Shown here piece after piece: positions 25,544-34,581 of a stretch of 64,000 nt of DNA. Numbering within the stretch: the first letter of the stretch is position 1; every line of letters begins with the position of its first letter. A program made the position numbers and the translations under genes. Origin of the DNA: CAYOPZ01 sp964406005 (GTDB lineage: Bacteria; Bacteroidota; Bacteroidia; Bacteroidales; SM23-62); contig CAYOPZ010000001.1 of the NCBI GenBank assembly GCA_964406005.1, forward strand, positions 62,001 to 126,000, read 5' to 3'. Under the pieces are notes generated by a model, which was not told where the DNA came from, made no database searches, and was given only the letters and a program-made list of their open reading frames with translations.

Positions 25544-26290
25544 TTATTTTTTCTTCGCCTGGGCGGCGACGGCGGCGGCCTTGGCCGCGATCTCCCCGGG
25601 ATCTCCCAGGTAATAATGCCTTATGGGCCTGAGATCCCCGTCAAGCTCATAGACCAGGGGGACACCGGTCGGAATGTTCAGCTTGATGACCTCTTCCTCG
25701 CTCATGTCGTCGAGGTATTTTACCAGCGCTCTCAGGCTGTTGCCGTGAGCGGAGACCAGTACCTTTTTCCCGCTCTTTATGGCCGGAGCAATAGTGTCGA
25801 ACCAGAAGGGCAGGAAACGGTCAACGGTCAGCTTCAGGGATTCCGTGGTCGGAATGTCCGCCTCGTCCACATCCCTGTATGCCGGGTTATTTCCGGGGTA
25901 ACGCTCGTCTGTCTTCTCCAGTGCCGGAGGGGGAACATCATAGCTCCTTCTCCAGAGAAGCACCTGCTCCTCGCCGTGCTTTTCGGCGGTTTCGGCCTTG
26001 TTGAGCCCCTGCAGGGCGCCGTAATGCCGCTCGTTCAGGCGCCAGTTCTTTTCTACGGGTATCCAGAGACGGTCCATTTCCTCGAGGCAGAGCCAGAGCG
26101 TCCGGAGGGCCCGCTTCAGAACGGAAGTATAGGCTATGTCAAAATCATATCCTTCCTCCTTCAGGATACGCCCTGCATTTCTGGCTTCCTCTATCCCCTG
26201 TTCGGTCAGATCCACATCGGTCCACCCGGTAAACCTGTTCTCCTTGTTCCAGGCGCTTTCGCCGTGACGCAATAAAACTACCTTGTACAT
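25544..26290 (-). CDS. gpmA: 2,3-bisphosphoglycerate-dependent phosphoglycerate mutase
   Basis: 248 residues from ATG 26290. Contains the RHGE phosphohistidine motif (VVLLRHGESAWNKENRFTGW), TSVLKRALRTLW, RLNERHYGALQGLNKAETA and the second catalytic His in VLVSAHGNSLRALVKYL. It interconverts 3- and 2-phosphoglycerate in glycolysis in the cytoplasm. The C-terminus ends in an unusual Ala/Lys tail (AAKAAAVAAQAKKK). Single-gene unit with its own TAACTTTG promoter upstream. Confidence 0.95.
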   Translation of the reverse strand: MYKVVLLRHGESAWNKENRFTGWTDVDLTEQGIEEARNAGRILKEEGYDFDIAYTSVLKRALRTLWLCLEEMDRLWIPVEKNWRLNERHYGALQGLNKAETAEKHGEEQVLLWRRSYDVPPPALEKTDERYPGNNPAYRDVDEADIPTTESLKLTVDRFLPFWFDTIAPAIKSGKKVLVSAHGNSLRALVKYLDDMSEEEVIKLNIPTGVPLVYELDGDLRPIRHYYLGDPGEIAAKAAAVAAQAKKK

Positions 26291-26330
26291 TTCCACTGGC
26301 TTTTAAAATACAATTCGCAACAACGGACCC

Positions 26331-26338
26331 CAAAGTTA
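26331..26338 (-). promoter_or_regulatory. -7 promoter element of gpmA
   Basis: TAACTTTG on the minus strand, a perfect TAnnTTTG match, about 40 bases before the gpmA ATG. Confidence 0.5.
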
Positions 26339-26348
26339 ACAAATTAGG

Positions 26349-27137
26349 CTACAAGTTCTGCCTGATGTATTCGGGAAAAAGTTTCACCTTTTCAATTTCC
26401 TCCGCAGGGTATACCAAATTCTTAAAATCAAGTGACTTCATCTGAAAATCCACTGTGTTGCATACTTCCAAAATCCTTTTTTTAAGATCCTCAACGGAAC
26501 CGATCTGCAATTTCTCCTTCAGATATTCAATGTTTGGCATGGTTTTGCCCCGGAGATACATGACATCATAGAAGTCCCGTCCCTTCAACCTGTCAAGCAT
26601 GGCCGCAATTTTCATCGAAAGCAGGATATCAACCGGGGTCGTACTGATCTGTGTCATGATATTGAACTTCTGAATGATGATCTTGTCCGGGGTATATTTA
26701 AAATAATGGGGTTCTGCCTCAATTTTTATATGGCACTTTTTTTCTTTATGTCCTGTTAATTTAAGATCAAACAACAGCCCGGGGAAAGAAATTATTCTTC
26801 TGAACGCATTCAGTTTCGAATCGGTACTCCTGTCCTCCGCTTTTACAGCGAAACCTTCGGCATGTAATCTTGCCACTACTATACCGGTCAGATCACTGAA
26901 CTCTTCTTTACTCAAATGAAAACAGTCAAAATCCAGATCTTCGCTAAACCTGTTGATCTTATGAATAATCCGAAGGTTGGTTCCGCCGATAAAACTCAGT
27001 TTTTCAGACCATTTTGAATTGAAAATCGCATCCAGCATCCTGTAGTGGATCAACTCTTTTACCATGTATTCATGATACTGGGGATTGCCCCGGAGCTGCG
27101 GTGGAAAATATTTCTGTATTTCTTGTATATCCAGCAT
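26349..27137 (-). CDS. AbiEii/AbiGii-family nucleotidyltransferase toxin
   Basis: 262 residues. The DNA polymerase-beta-like nucleotidyltransferase core is visible: LSFIGGTNLRIIHKINRFSE with SEDLDFDCF, giving the GGT...DxD catalytic pattern, and the family motif LKGRDFYDVMYLRGK near 190. AbiEii toxins transfer nucleotides to tRNA or other targets to stop growth, for example during phage infection. The gene follows its AbiEi-like antitoxin by 5 bases. Base composition is AT-richer than the flanking gpmA and permease genes, consistent with acquisition. Confidence 0.85.
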   Translation of the reverse strand: MLDIQEIQKYFPPQLRGNPQYHEYMVKELIHYRMLDAIFNSKWSEKLSFIGGTNLRIIHKINRFSEDLDFDCFHLSKEEFSDLTGIVVARLHAEGFAVKAEDRSTDSKLNAFRRIISFPGLLFDLKLTGHKEKKCHIKIEAEPHYFKYTPDKIIIQKFNIMTQISTTPVDILLSMKIAAMLDRLKGRDFYDVMYLRGKTMPNIEYLKEKLQIGSVEDLKKRILEVCNTVDFQMKSLDFKNLVYPAEEIEKVKLFPEYIRQNL

Positions 27138-27142
27138 TTACA

Positions 27143-27793
27143 TCAGATCAATGAATAGACTGTCATCATGCTTAGAATTCTGTCGTTCAGGGCCCTGTTG
27201 CTGAATCGATCGAGGTAATTATAAAACTTTGCCCTGTCGAGCCCGGCCAGTACATTATGATCGAACCTGAGGTTTTCCATATCACTGCGGGCTTTGTACT
27301 GAGTACCGATATAAAAAAAATCCAGGATGGCCTTTTCCGGCTCGGCAATTAAAATTTTGCGTGTTCGGGCCGGATCATCAAATGCTGCAGTTGTAAAATC
27401 CATTAATGTATGACCAAAACCATAAATTGATTCTTTTACCGAGTGATACGAGAAGTTCCCTATCAATGTCTCAAACCCGTTTGTTTTTCTGGTGGTAATG
27501 GAAGTGGTTGAATAAACTCCTTCCGGGATAAGATTGTAATGGGATAAAGCCGTATGCAGGCTGATATAGGAAGGCTGATAGATCAGGTTTGCGGCAAGCC
27601 AGGGTATGTTTTCCCCGGTTTTGTTACCGGAAAAGCAATACCAACCGTTCCTGATCTTCAGCAGATAACCTTTTTCCTGCCACCTGACCAGATTCATCCG
27701 GTTCATGCCGGGAAACATTTTCCTGATGTCCCTTATTGAAAAGACTTTGAAAGGCTCCAGCTGCTTTCTGAATTCAAGCCACATTTTTTCCAT
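27143..27793 (-). CDS. AbiEi-like antitoxin with N-terminal winged helix
   Basis: 216 residues. The N-terminus looks like a winged helix-turn-helix (FSIRDIRKMFPGMNRMNLVRW then GYLLKIRNGWYCF), followed by the AbiEi domain motifs PSYISLHTALSHYNLIPEGV, ITTRKTNGFETLIG and AEPEKAILDFFY. AbiEi antitoxins block the AbiEii toxin and repress their own promoter. It is first in the pair, with tandem palindromes 54-73 bases upstream of its ATG. Confidence 0.85.
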   Translation of the reverse strand: MEKMWLEFRKQLEPFKVFSIRDIRKMFPGMNRMNLVRWQEKGYLLKIRNGWYCFSGNKTGENIPWLAANLIYQPSYISLHTALSHYNLIPEGVYSTTSITTRKTNGFETLIGNFSYHSVKESIYGFGHTLMDFTTAAFDDPARTRKILIAEPEKAILDFFYIGTQYKARSDMENLRFDHNVLAGLDRAKFYNYLDRFSNRALNDRILSMMTVYSLI

Positions 27794-27846
27794 TTTGAAT
27801 ATAAAAGTATATAATAAATGAAACTAAATCAATTTATATTTCTTTT

Positions 27847-27866
27847 TTTATATAAATTTATATAAA
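27847..27866. promoter_or_regulatory. Tandem palindromic operator candidate of the AbiE pair
   Basis: Two back-to-back copies of the palindrome TTTATATAAA make a perfect 20-base palindrome 54 bases upstream of the antitoxin ATG. AbiEi proteins are known to bind inverted repeats at their own promoter. The AT-only sequence makes chance occurrence possible. Confidence 0.4.
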
Positions 27867-27889
27867 TATGGAAATAAAATTCAGGGTAA

Positions 27890-29191
27890 TCAGGCCTGGC
27901 CTTTGTATTCGTATCCCAGTCTTTCAATGGTTTCCCTGATCCTGGCCAGATCAATGTTTTCCCCGCTCATGGATACTTTCCCGGATGCCAGGTCCGCATT
28001 CACGCTTTCCACGCCCACGATCTCACGGACGTTATTTTCCACCGTTGCCTTGCAATGGCTACAGGTCATGCCTTTTACGATAATTTCAATATTTCTCATA
28101 GCTGGATGGATTTTAAATTCCACGTTTTCCGTTCTTCTGTGTCTTCCGAAAAACCCGGACAGGTATTTCCGGTATAAAGCGTGCAGTATCAGGCCGGCGA
28201 GCAAAAGTCCCGATGCTGTCTGCAGCCACCCGGGCAGGATCCCGTGCACATGCCTGCCGGACTGAATGTCTGAAAGGGGACTCAGGAACCAGTCTCCCGG
28301 CATGAAACCATTCACTATGGCCCCGAAGAAAAAGGCGCCGGCGATGATGGACAGCAGGTACAGGATCAGGGTCCTTCTTCCGAGTACATTTCCTATCACT
28401 GTCATGGTTGCGGCATTGGTTGCCGGTCCGGCCATCAAAAAGACGATGGCCGCCCCGGGCGACAATCCCTTCAGCATGAGTATGGCCGCGATGGGTACCG
28501 AGCCGGTGGCACATACGTAAAGCGGAACGGCCACGATCAGGATGAGGAGCATCTCGAGGTATTCATTGCCCAGGTAAGCGGTGAAAAAGCTTTCGGGCAC
28601 CAGCACATCGATCAGTGCGGCCAGCAGCAGCCCGATCACAAGCCATTTTGCAATGTCTTCCAGGAATTCAACGAAGGCATATTTCAGCATTCCTGCAAGG
28701 CTCCGGTCGGCATCGTCGTTATTGTCACCCCTGTTCTTTGTTTCATTTTTCCCCGCTTCACGGGTCTTTCCGAAACGGTTGGTTATGAATCCCCCGAAAA
28801 TCCCGGTGAACAATGCGATAACGGGCCTGATGATGGCCATGGGAAGCCCGAGAAGCGAATAGGTGACCATGATGCTGTCGAGTCCCGTCTGCGGGGTGGA
28901 TATCAGGAAGGAAACCGACGAACCCTTAGAGGCCCCGCTGTTGAAAAAAGAGATGCCCGTGGGGATCACGCCGCAGGAACACAGCGGCAGCGGTATACCG
29001 ATAAGGGCGGCATTGACAACGGAGGCTGAATTGGGCCTGCCCAGGTATTTGTATACCTTATTCCTGGGAAACCAGACATACAGAATGCCGGCGAACAGGA
29101 ATCCCAGAAGGAGGTAGGGAGCCATTTCCAGGGTAAGGGCCGCCAGGGCCCCCAGGAATTCCGTTACAAGGTTCAGTATCGTCTCCATCAT
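27890..29191 (-). CDS. SO_0444-type Cu/Zn efflux permease with C-terminal HMA domain
   Basis: 433 residues. Eight or so membrane helices carry the DUF318/ArsP-like permease motifs: PLPLCSCGVIPTGISFFNSG near 70 and ATGSVPIAAILMLKGLSPGA near 225. After a linker the C-terminus is an HMA domain (VKGMTCSHCKATVENNVREI, residues about 365-430). The CSCG in the membrane core and the CxxC in the HMA domain suggest soft-metal passage. The protein would export Cu or Zn from the cytoplasm. It is the third gene of a zupT-CDF-permease run. Confidence 0.85.
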   Translation of the reverse strand: MMETILNLVTEFLGALAALTLEMAPYLLLGFLFAGILYVWFPRNKVYKYLGRPNSASVVNAALIGIPLPLCSCGVIPTGISFFNSGASKGSSVSFLISTPQTGLDSIMVTYSLLGLPMAIIRPVIALFTGIFGGFITNRFGKTREAGKNETKNRGDNNDDADRSLAGMLKYAFVEFLEDIAKWLVIGLLLAALIDVLVPESFFTAYLGNEYLEMLLILIVAVPLYVCATGSVPIAAILMLKGLSPGAAIVFLMAGPATNAATMTVIGNVLGRRTLILYLLSIIAGAFFFGAIVNGFMPGDWFLSPLSDIQSGRHVHGILPGWLQTASGLLLAGLILHALYRKYLSGFFGRHRRTENVEFKIHPAMRNIEIIVKGMTCSHCKATVENNVREIVGVESVNADLASGKVSMSGENIDLARIRETIERLGYEYKGQA

Positions 29192-29269
29192 TCATATCCA
29201 CGATCCGGGTCCCCGCTCCATTCGGGATGGGAGAACCCATATTCAAACAATCAAGGCATGCCTTTTGTT

Positions 29270-30178
29270 TCAGCTCTTGTTGATCATCCCGGTTTCATCA
29301 CAGCACCCGAATTCCATTTGCAGCGTGACATGCTCCACAAGAAATTTTTCATGAAGCATCCGGCTGACCTGGCGGCGCAATGCATCCGTCTTGCTGACGG
29401 GGATATCTTCCGAGAGGTCTATATGCCCTTCGAAATGGATCTGCCGGTCGTTCAGGCTCCACGCATGTACATGGTGTATATTGCTTATCCCGTCAATTTT
29501 TTCAACTTCCTTTTTGATGGCTTCCAGGTCAAGTTCCCTTGGAGAGGACTGCATCAGGATATCGAATGAGTCTTTCAGAAGGAGGTAGGTTTCCCGCAGG
29601 ATATACAGGCTGATCAATATCGTGATGAAGGGATCGATCCAGTAGATACCGAATTTCCAGATCAGTATCCCCCCTGCAATGACCACAAGGGAAGAAAGCG
29701 TATCCCCGAGAAGATGCAGGTATGCCGCTTTGATGTTGATGTTCTTCCTCGAATCCGGCCGAAGGAGCACCACCGCAATGAGGTTGGCCGCAAGTCCTAC
29801 GGCAGCCACGAAAAACATAACGGCCCCCTTGACGGGAGCGGGATTCCGGAACCGTTCAATGGCCTCATATACCAGGAATATGCAAATGGCGGCGAGGATC
29901 ACCGAATTCAGGAAAGCCGCCAGGATCTCCACGCGCTTGTAACCGAAAGTCTTGCGGGCATTCGATTTACGTTTGCTGATCCTGTGGGCGACGTAGGCCA
30001 GCATAACCGCAAGTCCGTCTCCCAGGTTATGTACGGCATCGGAAAGCAGCGCAAGGCTGCCTGATATGATCCCCCCGGCAATTTCCGCGGCAGTGATGGC
30101 AAAATTCATAAAGACCGCAGCCAGAAGGTTTTTTTCACTGATGCCCGGGTTCGAATGATGATGAGGGACCTCTTTCAT
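29270..30178 (-). CDS. Cation diffusion facilitator (zinc-type)
   Basis: 302 residues with a His-containing start (EVPHHHSN). Six membrane helices carry the CDF zinc-site motifs: SLALLSDAVHNLGDGLAVML (the HxxxD pair of helix 2) and AAYLHLLGDTLSSLVV (helix 5, HxxxD). A cytoplasmic C-terminal domain runs from about 205 (REL DLEAIKKEVEKIDGISNIHH). It exports Zn(II) or a related divalent ion in exchange for protons. The gene starts 11 bases after zupT, so both are co-expressed. Confidence 0.9.
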   Translation of the reverse strand: MKEVPHHHSNPGISEKNLLAAVFMNFAITAAEIAGGIISGSLALLSDAVHNLGDGLAVMLAYVAHRISKRKSNARKTFGYKRVEILAAFLNSVILAAICIFLVYEAIERFRNPAPVKGAVMFFVAAVGLAANLIAVVLLRPDSRKNINIKAAYLHLLGDTLSSLVVIAGGILIWKFGIYWIDPFITILISLYILRETYLLLKDSFDILMQSSPRELDLEAIKKEVEKIDGISNIHHVHAWSLNDRQIHFEGHIDLSEDIPVSKTDALRRQVSRMLHEKFLVEHVTLQMEFGCCDETGMINKS

Positions 30179-30189
30179 TTTTGATAAGC

Positions 30190-30999
30190 TTAAATAAACA
30201 ACAGCAGGCTGAGGGCCATCACCGCCATCCCGGCTATCAGGCCGTATATCGAAAGATGATGGTACCCGTATTCCCTGGCTGTTGGAAGCAGTTCGTCCAC
30301 GGAAATGAATATCATGATGCCGGCCACCGCACCGAACAGGACCCCGAGCATGGATTCGTTGAACAGGGTTGCCAGGAACAGGTATCCCAGAACGCCTCCG
30401 ACAGGCTCGGCAAGGCCGGACAGAAAAGAAAGGAAGAAAGCCTTGCGCTTGTTCCCGGTGGCATAATAGATGGGTACGGATACCGCGATCCCTTCCGGGA
30501 TATTGTGTATCGCAATGGCAATGGCAATGGGTATGGCGATGCTTGCATCGTTCATCCCTGCCGCAAAAGTCGCCAGTCCCTCGGGAAGATTGTGCATTGA
30601 AATGGCAACGGCAATCAACAGCCCTACCCTCATCAGGCCGCTTTTCCTGCTCTTGTCCCCCCGCAGTTGAATGTCTTCGACCCGCCTGATCTCATGCGGG
30701 TTCTGAAAGGCAGGCACAATTGTGTCTATGCTTCCTATAACCAGTATCCCCCCGAAAAACGACAATACCGCATACCAGCTTCCACGAGTGAGCCCGAAAT
30801 TGTCCCGGAAGAGCTCAAATGCCTTCCCGAGGATTTCGACAAAGGAAACGTATATCATCACCCCTGCCGAAAATCCAAGCGATGCACTCAGAAACCGGGT
30901 ATTGGTGGTTTTCGTGAAAAAAGCCATGGTACTTCCTATGCCTGTTGAAAGACCGGCAAACAATGTCAGTCCGAATGCGAATAATACGTTGCCTTGCAT
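30190..30999 (-). CDS. zupT: ZIP-family metal importer
   Basis: 269 residues with eight predicted membrane helices. The binuclear-site motifs are SMHNLPEGLATFAAG near 143 and AIHNIPEGIAVSVPIYYATG near 172, diagnostic of ZupT. It imports Zn(II) and other divalent metals. Placed first, directly upstream of a CDF exporter and a Cu/Zn permease, which is an odd pairing of import with export unless the operon balances several metals. Confidence 0.92.
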   Translation of the reverse strand: MQGNVLFAFGLTLFAGLSTGIGSTMAFFTKTTNTRFLSASLGFSAGVMIYVSFVEILGKAFELFRDNFGLTRGSWYAVLSFFGGILVIGSIDTIVPAFQNPHEIRRVEDIQLRGDKSRKSGLMRVGLLIAVAISMHNLPEGLATFAAGMNDASIAIPIAIAIAIHNIPEGIAVSVPIYYATGNKRKAFFLSFLSGLAEPVGGVLGYLFLATLFNESMLGVLFGAVAGIMIFISVDELLPTAREYGYHHLSIYGLIAGMAVMALSLLLFI

Positions 31000-31077
31000 T
31001 CTGAAATATCTGGATCAGGTATCGAAATTCCTGCAAATTAAACTCATACCGGCCATTTAGATAAATTTCCCGTTTGT

Positions 31078-31578
31078 TCAGCCCAGCTCGAGCCGCTCCA
31101 GCCAATCCACAATCCTCAGGTCGGTAAGCTCTGCCTGGTTTTCCTCGTCGATCACCAGCCCCACGAAACCATCCCCTCTCAGGGCCATGGATGCTTCGAA
31201 ATCATATCCCGATCTGCGCCATCCGCCTGTTATCCTGCAGCCGCTGCGGCTGATCACGTCATAAAGCTTGCCCAGTGCGTCGGCGAAAGTGTCGGGATAG
31301 GATTCCTGGTCCCCCAACCCGAATAATGCGACCGTTCTGCCTTTCAGATCCAGCTTTTCCACAACCGGCAGCGCGGCATCCCAGTCTTCCTGCAACCTCC
31401 CGATGCCCCATGTGGGGATCCCAAGGATAAGGTTCCTGTAATTCATCATTTCTTCACACCGGGTCTCGCCTATGTCCAGGAGGGCAGCCCGGTCGTTTCC
31501 CAGCCGCTGGCAAATGCGGACAGCCACCGATTCCGTTTTCCCGGAGGAAGACCCGTAGATTATGCCTGTATCTTTCAT
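31078..31578 (-). CDS. fldA: Flavodoxin
   Basis: 166 residues from ATG 31578 (an in-frame start 18 bases upstream is less likely). The FMN phosphate loop IIYGSSSGKTESVA is at the N-terminus, GIPTWGIGRLQEDWD is the 50s loop with Trp, and GLGDQESYPDTFADALGKL is the 90s loop with Tyr stacking on FMN. It is a long-chain flavodoxin that carries low-potential electrons in the cytoplasm, replacing ferredoxin. It lies between zupT and the fused FAD/Fe-S dehydrogenase on the minus strand. Confidence 0.92.
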   Translation of the reverse strand: MKDTGIIYGSSSGKTESVAVRICQRLGNDRAALLDIGETRCEEMMNYRNLILGIPTWGIGRLQEDWDAALPVVEKLDLKGRTVALFGLGDQESYPDTFADALGKLYDVISRSGCRITGGWRRSGYDFEASMALRGDGFVGLVIDEENQAELTDLRIVDWLERLELG

Positions 31579-31679
31579 TCCTGTCTGAAATACCAAAGCT
31601 CCTCACAGCAAGCTGCGGGGAACCGAAGCAAAGCTGAGCTCGACGAAGTCAATGCGCTCGCAGGATTCAAAGATATCAA

Positions 31680-34565
31680 TTAAGTGCCTGCATTGAAAAC
31701 TTCCACCCAGTGCCTTGCCTCCACGCCTGTGCCATGTGCAATCTGGTGGCGGCAGCTGAACCCGCAGGCCACGACAGCCGTCGTTTCCTCTTTCCCGCGG
31801 ACGGCCGGGAACAGACGGTCCTCTCCCATTTTCAACGAAAGGTCGTAGTGTTCCTTTTCATAGCCGAACGAGCCTGCCATCCCGCAGCATCCCGTATCCA
31901 GCACTTCGACCGATAACCCGGGAATCCTTTCGAGAACGGTCTTCATGGCATCGGTCCCGTAGAGGGATTTTTGATGGCAATGGCCATGAATCATGATCTT
32001 CCTGTAGGCGGAAGAAAATTTTCTGTCAATACGGCCGGACTCGATCTCACGGGCAAGAAAAACATCTATCATCATTACATTTTCCCTGATAAGCCTGCCC
32101 AGTTCCACGTCTTCGATCAGGTCGGGAAGGTCGTCCGTAAGGGCAGATGCACAGCCGGGTTCGCAAACCACTATTTTAAGCCCCTCGTCAATGAATTCCT
32201 TCAGGCGGCGTAGTGTTTTTTCTCCCTCTGCCCCGGCTTTCTCCAGGAAGCCGTGGGAAATCCTGGGCCGCTGGCAGCAGCCTGCCTTTGCCAGGATCAC
32301 TTCATACCCGCACGATTCGAGCAGTTCCACGGCTGAGATCCCGACGCTGGTCTCATGATGGTTCATGTATGTATCGTCGAAAAGTACGACCTTCCCTGTA
32401 TAGTGCCCGTTCCTGCCGGGCCGGCCGGCAAACCATTTACGGAATGGTTTTTTTGCATAAAAAGGCAGTACACGCCTGCTGTCTATACCCGCCAGCCTTT
32501 GAAGCGACCTGCGGAACAGCATGGTTTTCTGGAGCCGGTTGACAAGGGGCGCCTTCCAGCCTGCCATTCTCGCCGCCATTCCGGCAGATCCCGCAACGAG
32601 CCTCTCCCTGAGCCCTGTGCCGTTTTCCCTGTGGTAATTCTGAAGGAACTCCCCTTTCAGCTTTGCCATGTCAACACTGCTGGGACATTCCGATTTACAG
32701 CCCTTGCACGAGATGCACAGGTCCATGATCCCGAAAAGCTCCTGGCTGGTGAATGCATCCTCCCCCATCTGGCCCGTCATTGCCAGGCGCAGGGCATTGG
32801 CCCGTCCCCTTGTGGAGTGCTCCTCATCCCTGGTGACACGGTAGGAAGGACACATAATCCCTTTCAGGTTCTGCCTGCAGTCTCCCACGCCGTTGCACAT
32901 TTCCACCGCTGCGGCAAAACTTCCTTCATCCCGGTAATGGTATTGAGTCGCAAATGCCGGCGTCTTATAATCCCTGCCGTACCGGAGGTTACTGTCCATG
33001 GGGCCGGGATCGACAATCACCCCGGGATTCATGATCCCGGCCGGATCGAACAATTGCTTGACCTCCCTGAAAGCCCCGTAGACCCGGGGACCGAAAAACT
33101 TCTCGAGGAAAGGGCTGCGGACCCGTCCGTCCCCGTGCTCCCCGCTGACGGAGCCTCCGTATTTCCGTACCAGCCCGAATGAGTATTCGGCGATGGCTTT
33201 CATATGATCGATGTCTGCCTGCTGCTTGAGGTTCAGGACGGGCCTGAGGTGTAGCAATCCCACGCTTGCATGCGCGTATATGACCACCGGAACATCCCGG
33301 CTGCGGCAGAATTTCAGTACCCTGTCCACGTATTCCGGCAATGCATCCAGCGGCAGTGAAGCATCTTCTATGAATGCCAGGGGCTTGCGTTCTCCCTTTA
33401 TGCCATACAAAAGTCCCAGACCGTCTTTTCTTACGTTCCAGACCATGGCCTGCCCGGCCGGTTCCTCAAGCACCGGCCAGTGATAACCTGTCCCGGCCGC
33501 CTGAAGATCCGCGGAAAGGGCCCCAGTCTTCGCCCTTACCTCCTGCGCAGTGTCCCCGAAGAATTCCACGATCAGAATGCCTCCGGGGTTCCCTTTGATG
33601 AAACCGCACATCGGGGCCGTTTTCCTGTTTTCCCGTGCCCTGCGAATGACCTCTTCGTCAAGGATTTCAAGGGCCGACGGCTTATGTTCGAGGATGCGGG
33701 GGACGGAACGGATGGCTTCCTGCATATCCTTAAAATGTACCGTACATAGGATCTTATGCCCGGGAAGGGGTTCGAGATTGATCTTCGATTCAAGCACAAT
33801 CCCCAGGGTGCCCTCACTCCCGGCGATAAGACCGGAAAGGTTCCATATACCGGTATTCACATAGGCGTCAAGATTATAGCCCTGTACGCGGCGCATTGTT
33901 TTCGGATATCTCCGTATGATTTCGTCACGGTTCCTGTCAACAATCCCTTTCAGGACCGATACCAGCCGGTATTCCCGTTCGTTCTTCCCTGCGGGACCTT
34001 CAAGGTAGTCATTTACCAAGATGTCCCTGAAAGTATGTACTGTACCGTCTGAAAGCAGGACCTTTGTTTCCAGTATATGATCCCGGGTAAGGCCGTAAAC
34101 TATGCTTCTTGTCCCCGAGGCATTGTTCCCTATCATACCTCCGATCGTTGCACGGCTGCCCGTGGCCGGGTCGGGTGCAAAATGCAGGCCGGTTCGGGAC
34201 AGGATGGAATTCAGTTCGTCGAGCACGAGCCCGGGTTGTACCCTTGCCCATCTTTCCCTGACATTGATCTCCAGGACCCGGTTCATGTATTTCGAGAAAT
34301 CGATCACCATAGAAGAGCCTGTTGCCTGCCCTCCGAGGCTGGTGCCGCCGCCCCTGGGAAGAATGCTCACATTATGGGCCAGTGCGGTCTTTACTGCATG
34401 AACAACGTCTTTCGCATCCAGGGGAACCACAAGCGCAACGGGACGGATCTGGTATATGCTTGCATCGGTGGCGTAGATCCCGAGGGTGAAATCCCTGAAT
34501 GACACATCTCCCTTTATACCCTTCCGGAGATCAAGCTCAAATTGTTTTCGTCCGGATACTTCCAA
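31680..34565 (-). CDS. Fused FAD-binding / Fe-S oxidoreductase (GlcD-GlcF or YdiJ-like)
   Basis: 961 residues. Residues about 1-540 are a PCMH-type FAD dehydrogenase: ILPRGGGTSLGGQATGSSMV, PDPATGSRATIGGMIGNNAS and SVSGEHGDGRVRSPFLEKFF. Residues about 560-650 are Fe-S binding (MDLCISCKGCKSECPSSVDM, and a CNGVGDC near 560). The C-terminal part has two CCG domains (KAGCCQRPRISHG and TGCCGMAGSFGYEKEHY). Family members oxidise D-lactate, D-2-hydroxyglutarate or glycolate and pass electrons to quinones. The exact substrate is not readable. Gene starts 16 bases after lgt ends. Confidence 0.88.
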   Translation of the reverse strand: MEVSGRKQFELDLRKGIKGDVSFRDFTLGIYATDASIYQIRPVALVVPLDAKDVVHAVKTALAHNVSILPRGGGTSLGGQATGSSMVIDFSKYMNRVLEINVRERWARVQPGLVLDELNSILSRTGLHFAPDPATGSRATIGGMIGNNASGTRSIVYGLTRDHILETKVLLSDGTVHTFRDILVNDYLEGPAGKNEREYRLVSVLKGIVDRNRDEIIRRYPKTMRRVQGYNLDAYVNTGIWNLSGLIAGSEGTLGIVLESKINLEPLPGHKILCTVHFKDMQEAIRSVPRILEHKPSALEILDEEVIRRARENRKTAPMCGFIKGNPGGILIVEFFGDTAQEVRAKTGALSADLQAAGTGYHWPVLEEPAGQAMVWNVRKDGLGLLYGIKGERKPLAFIEDASLPLDALPEYVDRVLKFCRSRDVPVVIYAHASVGLLHLRPVLNLKQQADIDHMKAIAEYSFGLVRKYGGSVSGEHGDGRVRSPFLEKFFGPRVYGAFREVKQLFDPAGIMNPGVIVDPGPMDSNLRYGRDYKTPAFATQYHYRDEGSFAAAVEMCNGVGDCRQNLKGIMCPSYRVTRDEEHSTRGRANALRLAMTGQMGEDAFTSQELFGIMDLCISCKGCKSECPSSVDMAKLKGEFLQNYHRENGTGLRERLVAGSAGMAARMAGWKAPLVNRLQKTMLFRRSLQRLAGIDSRRVLPFYAKKPFRKWFAGRPGRNGHYTGKVVLFDDTYMNHHETSVGISAVELLESCGYEVILAKAGCCQRPRISHGFLEKAGAEGEKTLRRLKEFIDEGLKIVVCEPGCASALTDDLPDLIEDVELGRLIRENVMMIDVFLAREIESGRIDRKFSSAYRKIMIHGHCHQKSLYGTDAMKTVLERIPGLSVEVLDTGCCGMAGSFGYEKEHYDLSLKMGEDRLFPAVRGKEETTAVVACGFSCRHQIAHGTGVEARHWVEVFNAGT

Positions 34566-34581
34566 GATTCATGTTTTTCTT

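Noticed and set aside
27794..27889. CRISPR or small repeats in the AT-rich gap before the AbiE pair.
   Set aside because: There are only two adjoining palindromes and no spacers or repeat array.
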